Below are positions 36,217 through 42,566 of a stretch of DNA of 64,000 nucleotides, piece by piece. How positions within the stretch are numbered: position 1 is the first letter of the stretch; each line of letters opens with the position of its first letter. The position numbers and the translations under genes were made by a program. The notes under the pieces were generated by a model. That model did no database searches, was not told where the DNA came from, and was given only the letters and a program-made list of their open reading frames with translations. Origin of the DNA: Actinomadura alba (lineage in GTDB: Bacteria > Actinomycetota > Actinomycetes > Streptosporangiales > Streptosporangiaceae); contig NZ_JABVEC010000005.1 in NCBI RefSeq assembly GCF_014323705.1, positions 1-64,000 on the forward strand, read 5' to 3'.

Positions 36217-37464
36217 ATGGCACAAACCCCTGCGACACCCGCTCTCGGACCCGCCAAGGCACTCGTCTGCCGTGAGTGCGGCGCGTCCGCCGCGCTCGGC
36301 CCCCACTACGCCTGTGAAGAGTGTTTCGGCCCACTCGAGATCTCGTACGACTTCGGCGACGTCACCCGCGCCGGCATCGAGGCCGGCCCGGCGAACATCT
36401 GGCGCTACCGCGGTCTGCTGCCGGTGCCGCCCAATGTGATCGATACGCCCAACACCGAGCCGGGCTGGACCCGGCTCGTTCGTGCCGATCACCTCGCCGA
36501 GTCCCTGGGGATCCGGACGCTGTGGGTCAAGGACGACAGCGGAAACCCCACCCATTCGTTCAAGGACCGGGTGGTCGGCGTCGCGCTGGCCGCCGCCCGT
36601 GAGCTCGGCTTCAAGGTGCTCGCCTGTCCTTCCACCGGCAACCTGGCCAACGCCGTCGCCGCGGCGGCGGCCCGGGCCGGGATCCGCTCCGCCGTCTTCG
36701 TACCCTCGAACCTCGAGGAGCAGAAGATCATCACGACGGCGGTCTACGGCGGCACTTTCGTGACCGTCGACGGCAACTACGACGACGTGAACCGGCTCGC
36801 CTCCGAGATAGCGGGCGAGCAGGACGACTGGGCCTTCGTCAACGTCAACGTGCGCCCGTACTACGCCGAGGGCTCCAAGACCCTGGGCTATGAGATCGCC
36901 GAGCAGCTCGGCTGGCGGCTGCCCGACCAGATCGTGATCCCGGTCGCGTCCGGGTCCCAGCTCACCAAGATCGACAAGGCCTTCCAGGAGTTCATCAAGC
37001 TCGGCCTGGTCGAGGACAAGCCCTACCGTGTCTTCGGCGCGCAGGCGCTCGGGTGCAGCCCGATCGCGGCGGCGTTCAAGGCCGGCCACGATGTCGTACG
37101 GCCGGTCAAGCCGGACACCATCGCCAAGTCGCTGGCGATCGGCAACCCGGCCGACGGACCCTACGTGCTCGACGTCGCGCGCCGTACCGGTGGTGCGGTC
37201 GAGGATGTGACGGATGCCGAGGTGGTCGAGGGCATCCAGCTGCTCGCGCGTACCGAGGGCATCTTCGGCGAGACGGCGGGGGGAGTCACCGTCGCCACCC
37301 TCCGCAAGCTGGTCCAGACGGGGCTGCTCGACCCGGACGCCGAAACCGTGATCATCAACTCGGGCGACGGGCTGAAGACGCTCAACGCGGTCGCGCCGGT
37401 GGCCCGGCCGTCCGCCGACATCGCGCCCACCCTTGAGGCCTTCCGCGCCTCGGGGCTGGCCTGA
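36217..37464 (+). CDS. thrC: threonine synthase
   Basis: ThrC converts O-phosphohomoserine to threonine with PLP. The 415-residue protein has an N-terminal zinc-ribbon-like site (Cys18, Cys21, Cys33, Cys36) and the PLP lysine Lys116 in HSFKDR. The PLP phosphate loop is CPSTGNLANA. ATG 36217 is preferred; ATG 36196 is in frame but overlaps the riboswitch P1 strand. A SAM-I riboswitch precedes the gene, tying threonine/methionine branch flux to SAM level. Confidence 0.94.
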   Translation: MAQTPATPALGPAKALVCRECGASAALGPHYACEECFGPLEISYDFGDVTRAGIEAGPANIWRYRGLLPVPPNVIDTPNTEPGWTRLVRADHLAESLGIRTLWVKDDSGNPTHSFKDRVVGVALAAARELGFKVLACPSTGNLANAVAAAAARAGIRSAVFVPSNLEEQKIITTAVYGGTFVTVDGNYDDVNRLASEIAGEQDDWAFVNVNVRPYYAEGSKTLGYEIAEQLGWRLPDQIVIPVASGSQLTKIDKAFQEFIKLGLVEDKPYRVFGAQALGCSPIAAAFKAGHDVVRPVKPDTIAKSLAIGNPADGPYVLDVARRTGGAVEDVTDAEVVEGIQLLARTEGIFGETAGGVTVATLRKLVQTGLLDPDAETVIINSGDGLKTLNAVAPVARPSADIAPTLEAFRASGLA

Positions 37465-37524
37465 ACCCACGTCCGCCGCGAATCCCGCAACCCGCTCAGA
37501 GCCTGAGAGTGATGTGATCCGACA

Positions 37525-37803
37525 ATGAGCACGGTCTCCGTCCGAATCCCGACGATCCTCCGGACCTATACCGGGGGGGAATCAGAGGTCAAGGCCGCCG
37601 GTGCCACGCTGCGTGACGTCATCGCCGACCTTGACGCCAACCACCCGGGCATCGCGGCCCGGATCCTCGACGACGCCGGCAAGGTCCGCCGCTTCGTGAA
37701 CGTCTATGTGGGCGACGAGGACGTGCGGTTCGCCGACGGATTGGACACGGCGACCCCAGAGGGCGTTCAGGTCTCGGTGATCCCGGCCGTCGCCGGCGGC
37801 TGA
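37525..37803 (+). CDS. MoaD/ThiS-family sulfur carrier protein
   Basis: This 92-residue ubiquitin-like protein ends in VAGG, the Gly-Gly tail that is adenylated and thiocarboxylated. Related proteins (CysO, ThiS, MoaD) deliver sulfur for cysteine, thiamine or molybdopterin synthesis. Its fixed place after thrC in actinomycetes, without a cysM neighbour here, leaves the exact pathway open; CysO-like function is most likely. Confidence 0.88.
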   Translation: MSTVSVRIPTILRTYTGGESEVKAAGATLRDVIADLDANHPGIAARILDDAGKVRRFVNVYVGDEDVRFADGLDTATPEGVQVSVIPAVAGG

Positions 37804-38041
37804 GCCGAGAACCCGCGAGCCCGCCTGCCGGACATGTCCATCTTGATGGGGATCAGACGGCTGCCGGTTGACCATTATCGGCCGTTCGGCGCTGTGCCAC
37901 CGGAGGTCGTGGGTATGGTCTTGCCCGATCGCCGCGGGGGCAGGCGTACCCGAGGTCTGATCAACGGGTCTCACGGTAGCCGGGGTGCGGCCCGCGGAAC
38001 CGCCGTGGCCGGCGCGGTCGCGGTTCGTCGGCAGGATTGGT

Positions 38042-38242
38042 ATGGCGCAGGGCACTGTCAAGTGGTTCAACGCGGACAAGGGCTATGGCTTCATCGCCGT
38101 CGACGGCGGCGATGACGTCTTCGTTCATTATTCGGCCATCCAGTCGGATGGCTACCGCAGCCTCGAACAGGGGCAGCGGGTCGAGTTCGAGATCACACAG
38201 AGTGATCGCGGACCCCAGGCGGACGTCGTCCGCGGGGCCTGA
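38042..38242 (+). CDS. cspA: cold-shock protein (CspA family)
   Basis: The 66-residue single-domain OB-fold protein has RNP1 KGYGFIAV and RNP2 VFVHYSAI and should act as an RNA chaperone. ATG 38042 is followed by the standard MAQGTVKWF start. A perfect 12-bp hairpin at 38251-38280 follows. In Streptomyces the next gene is groEL2; here an accessory segment intervenes. Confidence 0.95.
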   Translation: MAQGTVKWFNADKGYGFIAVDGGDDVFVHYSAIQSDGYRSLEQGQRVEFEITQSDRGPQADVVRGA

Positions 38243-38250
38243 CCGAAGAG

Positions 38251-38280
38251 CGATGGGCCCGGTGACGGCCGGGCCCATCG
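38251..38280. terminator. terminator hairpin after cspA
   Basis: CGATGGGCCCGG (38251-38262) and CCGGGCCCATCG (38269-38280) form a perfect 12-bp stem with a 6-nt loop, followed by CCTTT. Confidence 0.85.
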
Positions 38281-38634
38281 CCTTTCCCCGTGCCGCTCGG
38301 CTCGTCCGAAGCGTGCCCGCGGTGACAGGTCCGTGACGAGGTGGCGGCTGACACGCGGCAGTCACGCAACGGTACGGCCACGCTCCGACCTGCACACGGG
38401 CGCCCCACCTCGCACGAACGGAGCCGTCCGTTCCGCAATTGTTCCGTGCGATCGATTGACGGATGCTGCGGCGCGTGTGATTCTACGTTCAATGCTGTAG
38501 CTGGCGTCTGTTTTGTGTAGTGCTCCTGCCTCGGTGCACAACGCATTGCAGGTGTTGCAGTCGCACACACAATGGGTGTTCCTGCAACATGAATCGGGTC
38601 AGCGACAGGAACCGGTCTCGAAGGGCGGTCTGTC
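38281..38634. other. start of accessory region; no long gene
   Basis: GC content falls after about 38430, marking the left side of the accessory segment. A possible promoter, TTGACG (38456-38461) with GATTCT 17 nt later, could drive the small membrane protein gene downstream. No other supported gene is seen. Confidence 0.35.
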
Positions 38635-38763
38635 GTGTCTGTTGTCCTTGTTGTCTTGCTCTGCGCGGGTTGGTTCGTGCTCGGCCTCGTAGCGCTGCTT
38701 AGAGCGCGTCCTGAGGACGTGCCCGCCGTCACCCGGACGCTCCTCAAGTGGGGGCGCAGATAG
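38635..38763 (+). CDS. 42-residue single-pass membrane protein
   Basis: GTG 38635 opens a 43-codon frame. A hydrophobic helix (SVVLVVLLCAGWFVLGLVALL) is followed by RARPEDVPAVTRTLLKWGRR. The positive-inside tail and the RPEDVPAV segment resemble small proteins I associate with actinomycete accessory regions, although I cannot name a family. Codon third positions are strongly GC-biased after the first codons. AGGGCGG lies 8 nt upstream of the start. Confidence 0.55.
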   Translation: MSVVLVVLLCAGWFVLGLVALLRARPEDVPAVTRTLLKWGRR

Positions 38764-38847
38764 CACATACGTCCCACCAGACTTCCACCTTCACCGTGAT
38801 CGTCTCTCCAGAGATGGCTGAGGCTGGCTGCGTGCGTTGTCGCGGGA

Positions 38848-39507
38848 TTAGATCAGTCTGCCGGTGAATCCGGCCTCTCCAAGCCGTCTGAAGGCCGCCT
38901 CTACCTCGCTCGGCATGTGCTGCGGTATTGCGAATCCTCGCTTTGGATACTCGACGATGCGTTGCGTATCACCGACCAGCATGTTGATAACGCGGTTTAC
39001 GTCACCGATGCCGGCGACATATTCATCCAAGGGCAAGGGTTGGGACGCGCAGATTCCCTTAAGTTCGGGCCAGAGTTTCTTGGCGGTGGAGTAGACGCGG
39101 CGCTGCTGGTATGGGCGAGAGATGAGGATGGCAGAGTTAACGTTTATTCCGTGCTCCGCGAGAAGCTTCCGGGTAAGTTCGGCGTTCTGGCCTGTGTTGG
39201 TCGCCTGCGTTTCGATCAGAATCGCTTCGGTAGGAACGCCCAGCTCAATGGCGTGTTCGCGGTAGTGAACGGCTTCACCTCGGGGAAAGCGTTCGACGGT
39301 CGTTGGGGCGTTGGCGCCACTGAAAACGATGCGAGGGAACATTCCTTGTTGGAAAAGCTCGGCGGTGAAGGTGGCGACGCCCAAGTCATGACTGCCTAGT
39401 CCGATCCCGACATCTGTCGGTCGGATCGTGTGGTGCATGTCGTGGTAGTCCCAGAGGGTCTCGACGTCGGTCCGGAAGGCGGCGGGGATCTCCGTTGTTG
39501 GGGACAT
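38848..39507 (-). CDS. YdcF family (DUF218) protein
   Basis: The 219-residue protein carries DUF218/YdcF features: IGLGSHDLG near the N-terminus, IVFSGANAPTT, a VPTEAILIETQATNTGQNA segment with the conserved Glu-x-x-(S/T)-x-(D/N)T-like motif, and AILISRPYQQRRV. Some relatives bind SAM, and others act in envelope metabolism. Codon use is less GC-rich than in core genes, fitting acquisition. ATG 39507 is preceded by AAGGAAGCACCTCC. Confidence 0.82.
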   Translation of the reverse strand: MSPTTEIPAAFRTDVETLWDYHDMHHTIRPTDVGIGLGSHDLGVATFTAELFQQGMFPRIVFSGANAPTTVERFPRGEAVHYREHAIELGVPTEAILIETQATNTGQNAELTRKLLAEHGINVNSAILISRPYQQRRVYSTAKKLWPELKGICASQPLPLDEYVAGIGDVNRVINMLVGDTQRIVEYPKRGFAIPQHMPSEVEAAFRRLGEAGFTGRLI

Positions 39508-39534
39508 GGAGGTGCTTCCTTGTCGATTATTCGA

Positions 39535-39588
39535 TCTCGTCCCAGTGTGCGTGGGGATGTCGCCGTCCTTGACCAGGCGGTCCAGTTC
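39535..39588 (-). pseudogene. possible remnant of an excisionase-type helix-turn-helix gene
   Basis: Immediately upstream of, and in frame with, the YdcF gene, 18 codons read ELDRLVKDGDIPTHTGTR. The pattern (R)LVKDGDIPTHxxGTxR matches the recognition-helix/wing segment of MerR/excisionase-like HTH_17 proteins. Codons are GC3-rich as in real genes, but no start or upstream domain is present. This is a pattern match over a short stretch. Confidence 0.3.
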
Positions 39589-39651
39589 AGGCCCCGTCGG
39601 CGCGGCATCCCGGAGCCTGAGGCCCCCGCCGGAGGCTTGCTGTACCGCGTG

Positions 39652-39933
39652 TCAGTCGAGGGCTTCGTACTCAGGCGATGGGTTCACCAGCTCTGGGTGC
39701 TCCACCCAGTAGCTACCTCCGTGGATCGCCAACATCGCCCAGTGCCACGAGAGGTCATGGAAGATGAGCCCGCGGAACGGCGCATCGCTCGCCTCGTAGG
39801 GATAGTGCTTCAGCGCTGCCGCCTCCGCCTCAGCCGGCGTGAAGCTTCCGTACCGCTGCATCACCCACGCGAAGCTCCGACGCTCGCCGTGCAAATATTC
39901 GACGTACTCGTCTTCGGTCCAGTCGTCGGCCAC
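39652..39933 (-). CDS. 93-residue hypothetical protein
   Basis: The frame starts at GTG 39933 (MADDWTEDEYVEYLHGERR). It is rich in aromatic and acidic residues with no membrane helix: FAWVMQRYG, EAEAAALKHYPYE, and LSWHWAMLAIHG. I do not recognise a family, but the composition is that of a real small soluble protein. It is upstream of the YdcF gene on the same strand. Confidence 0.6.
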   Translation of the reverse strand: MADDWTEDEYVEYLHGERRSFAWVMQRYGSFTPAEAEAAALKHYPYEASDAPFRGLIFHDLSWHWAMLAIHGGSYWVEHPELVNPSPEYEALD

Positions 39934-40014
39934 GCTTCACTGTAGAACGGCTGGTGCGGCTGCGGCATGGCGACATTTTGCACACCCGGCGGGCCGCCCG
40001 ACCGGCACGGCCGG

Positions 40015-40042
40015 AGGGACCGGCGCCCACGCGGCACGCCCG
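40015..40042. repeat. 28-bp repeat, copy 1
   Basis: AGGGACCGGCGCCCACGCGG plus CACGCCCG is repeated at 42401-42428 with one mismatch. It abuts the groEL-leader duplicate. Confidence 0.85.
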
Positions 40043-40043
40043 T

Positions 40044-40148
40044 AGGTGTCGGCGGCGTGTCGCCAGGTGAACCAAAGCGTGACCAGGCTGAGGACATCGG
40101 GCCTGGTGGGGCGGGGTCCCGCTTGCGCTCGACCAAGGAGAGTGAGAA
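40044..40148. repeat. upstream copy of a duplicated groEL-leader segment
   Basis: Positions 40044-40144 align without gaps to 48196-48296 (offset 8152) with 5 mismatches in 101 bases, in the same orientation. The segment includes a decayed CIRCE-like pair (CTTGCGCTC at 40122-40130, GAGTGAGAA at 40140-40148). No chaperonin gene follows here. Confidence 0.95.
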
Positions 40149-40425
40149 AGACGAATGACTTAAAGTCGCTCACCTGCGCACGGACGGCCCTGGCCTGTGT
40201 TGTCGGGGCCGTTCGTTCCGTGCCTGTTCCGTGTAGCTGGGGAGTGCTTCGGCTGCCCGTGATCGGGCGATCGTCTGAAGCCACCGGCTTGAAAGGGAGA
40301 GATTGATCTTGGTCGCTGACCTGGCGATCCGCTGAACTGCTGGTTCGTCAGCCGTCTGCCCGTGAGTGACCGTGGCTCCCCTTGATCACCATCCCGACGG
40401 GCACGCAACGGGCACGGCGCTGCTG

Positions 40426-40908
40426 CTACCGATCCTGACCGGGGGACCTCATCCTTATCAGCTCGTTCCCCTCCAAGGTGCTCAAGCTATGGCCACCGCG
40501 TGATCTTCCCCGGCGGTGTGGTCGGGTGGGGCGGGGTCCGGCCGCGTTGCCGTCATTGCCGTCAGAGCGCACGGTCCTCGGTGGGCTCTGTGGCGTAGCC
40601 GTGCTCTGGTGCTCGCCTGACAGGCGCGTGCATGTGCGGGTCTCCATCGCAGACTTGGTCGCGATCTCTTCGTGTTTCATGGGGGTGGTGCGTCGCAGTG
40701 GTCGAGGGCCGCCTTCCATGGTCTCCACTGCCGCCAGTGTCAGGGCGAGATCCAGGTGTCCCTTGGTCGTCGAGAAGGTGAGGTCAAAGGCTCTCTTCCC
40801 GATTGCGCGCACCTCGTCATCGGTGAGATCCCTGACCTTTTCGGCAAGCTCCTCTTCACCGTATGTGAGCAGGTCGTACCGGAGTCTCACCCGTGACGTG
40901 TTGATCAA
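40426..40908 (-). CDS. hypothetical protein with conserved-looking N-terminal half
   Basis: The first 80 residues (beginning INTSRVRLRYDLLTYG, then EEELAEKVRDLTDDEVRAIG) look like a genuine helical protein, while the last 70 are low-complexity Arg/Ser/Pro sequence that may be poorly conserved or the product of a frameshift. The start could be TTG 40908 or GTG 40890. It is the last gene of a minus-strand run 41884-40426 of small unknown genes. Function is unknown. Confidence 0.5.
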   Translation of the reverse strand: MINTSRVRLRYDLLTYGEEELAEKVRDLTDDEVRAIGKRAFDLTFSTTKGHLDLALTLAAVETMEGGPRPLRRTTPMKHEEIATKSAMETRTCTRLSGEHQSTATPQSPPRTVRSDGNDGNAAGPRPTRPHRRGRSRGGHSLSTLEGNELIRMRSPGQDR

Positions 40909-41126
40909 AACGGACCTCGCAACCAGGCTTCTGCGCCGCTGGAGGGCAGCAGTCGCAATAGCCGGACTGTACCAGTGGCGGCGGAAGCCACCTCCGTGTC
41001 GGCGTGGCGCATGCGGCTCCGGAGGGCGCTTCCCCGATCATCGTGGACAGTACGGATGACCTGCGAACGAACGCCGCATCGAGGACCGCAGAGTATCTCC
41101 CGTTCCGCATATGTTCCGGATCTTGG

Positions 41127-41384
41127 TTACAGGGGGTGCAGTTCCAGACAGGTGGAGCATCGGTCGAACGGAGACTCGTCTCGCCATGAGGTCGAGTAGC
41201 GAGCCAACCTGTGGAGCTTGGTTCCGCACTGGGGTGCGGACTCACCTGGGGTGACCGCGTGGGTGAGGGCGGGGCCGTTCTCGATCCACTTCCAATTGGT
41301 GTACCGACCGTCAACCTTGATGGGTCTCGAAGGGTCCTTCGGGACGAAGCGGGAGTTGCTCCCGTACCACATCTCGTAGTCCAC
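41127..41384 (-). CDS. 85-residue hypothetical protein with Cys motif
   Basis: The frame starts at GTG 41384 (MDYEMWYGSNSRFVP). The C-terminal half has QCGTKLHRLA and DRCSTCLE, three Cys plus His that could bind zinc. It lies between two other unknown genes on the same strand. I do not recognise the family. Confidence 0.55.
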   Translation of the reverse strand: MDYEMWYGSNSRFVPKDPSRPIKVDGRYTNWKWIENGPALTHAVTPGESAPQCGTKLHRLARYSTSWRDESPFDRCSTCLELHPL

Positions 41385-41446
41385 TGGCCGAGCTTAAGCC
41401 GCAGGCCCCGAGCCTGTCGCCGCCGTTCGGTTGCGTGCCGCCTCAA

Positions 41447-41884
41447 TCAATCCGCTTGGCCTTGCCGCTTTCGTTGTTCGTCTATGTACGGCCCGGTCTC
41501 GGCGAACTGGCGGATCTGCTCTTGCTCGGCGGCCTCGTCGGCGGCGTCGAAGTGCCGCACCTGATACCACCAACGACCATGGTCGTAGCCGTCGCAGTGG
41601 TTGAAGTCGCTGGCCGTGCTGCGCAGCCGCTGCCATTCCCGCACGATCATTGCCCGCTGCCACGTATCGGGCCGCTCCACTCTGAGTAGCGTGTCTAGAA
41701 GCCCGGCCGAGTCGGAGACCAGACGGAGCAGGGCCCTCATCGCGAAGGAGATCTCACCGGTTTCGCCGACCTCTTCGTACACCTGTCCCAACTGGACGTT
41801 GAGGAACGTTTCCAGCCCGCGGATGTCCTCAGGCGTGAGATCTTCGGCGTAGGTGATGGTGCGCTCGAATGGCGAGTTGATCAC
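41447..41884 (-). CDS. 145-residue hypothetical soluble protein
   Basis: GTG 41884 is preceded by GGGAGG. The protein is acidic and helical (DLTPEDIRGLETFLN, FAMRALLRLVSDSAGLL), has a central FNHCDGYDHGRWWYQ segment and ends in a Gln/Glu-rich tail. No membrane segment is present. It appears to begin the small minus-strand gene run. Family not recognised. Confidence 0.65.
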   Translation of the reverse strand: MINSPFERTITYAEDLTPEDIRGLETFLNVQLGQVYEEVGETGEISFAMRALLRLVSDSAGLLDTLLRVERPDTWQRAMIVREWQRLRSTASDFNHCDGYDHGRWWYQVRHFDAADEAAEQEQIRQFAETGPYIDEQRKRQGQAD

Positions 41885-41975
41885 GCGGGTGGGTCCTCCC
41901 TATCGTGCAGTGCCTGGCTGACAGCGAAACTCGCAGATCACATGTTAGGCATGGCGCCTCGTGCGCACGCTTCCC

Positions 41976-42127
41976 GCCTGGTCATCCTGTCTGCCTTCGC
42001 CCACCCTCCGGGGAGCGGGGCAGGGCCCAGGGGTGAAGGTGGAGCGCCCCACTGGACGAACGACCTTCGCCCCTGGGCCCTGGTCTGCTCGGCTTGTCCT
42101 AGGCGAAGGCAGGCGGGATGACCAGGC
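41976..42127. repeat. 152-bp imperfect palindrome
   Basis: Outer arms 41976-42001 and 42102-42127 (GCCTGGTCATCCTGTCTGCC against its complement) pair over 26 positions. Inner arms 42021-42040 and 42063-42082 (CAGGGCCCAGGGGTGAAGGT) pair over 20 positions with one mismatch. Two 19-nt unpaired flanks and a 22-nt centre separate them. The element lies in non-coding DNA next to the acquired STAND gene and resembles a MITE or a long structured RNA. Confidence 0.85.
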
Positions 42128-42400
42128 TTCTACCTCAACCCCGACAGACCTTGCGACGGCGAGCCTGGTCGACCATCCCGGAGCCCGAGCCCCCGCCGGA
42201 GGCATGTTCGAACTGAACCAGGCGCATCGGAAGCGGGGCTGCCGTCCAATGCTGTAGGCATCCCGTAGGGGCGAGCGATGCGAGTTGGCCGGCGGGCCTG
42301 CGGCGGTGAACCGGTGGCGGCGGCGCGGACCCGGTGACAGCGGTCAGAGCGGGCGCGGTCGGCGCGGTTGCGCGGTGGGCGGCCGCCTGGTCCGGCGCGT

Positions 42401-42428
42401 AGGGACCGGCGCCCACGCCGCACGCCCG
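42401..42428. repeat. 28-bp repeat, copy 2
   Basis: One mismatch to 40015-40042, in the same orientation. Both copies lie in non-coding DNA of the accessory region. Confidence 0.85.
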
Positions 42429-42566
42429 GAGCGGCGGTGCCGGGCGGCCGGGGCGGCGACGCGACGCGCCGCCGCTCTTGATCTAAAACGGCTGAATTCG
42501 GCACTACCCGGAGTTTATCGGATCTCCTGGGGCTAGACAGCCGCTACGGACGGGCGGACCACCCTG

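Larger units (their letters stand above)
41885..42566. other. non-coding gap downstream of the STAND gene
   Basis: This 682-base gap contains the large palindrome (41976-42127) and the second copy of the 28-bp repeat (42401-42428). It is very GC-rich until about 42480, where composition drops sharply toward the STAND gene. No gene is supported. Confidence 0.55.

Noticed and set aside
38362..38568. 68-codon Cys-rich frame on the minus strand
   Set aside because: Four Cys at the start are suggestive, but no ribosome site and no continuing pattern; it overlaps the likely promoter of the small membrane protein.
41945..42257. Two similar-looking frames on opposite strands
   Set aside because: Their similarity is a by-product of the large palindrome; neither has protein-like features or a ribosome site.
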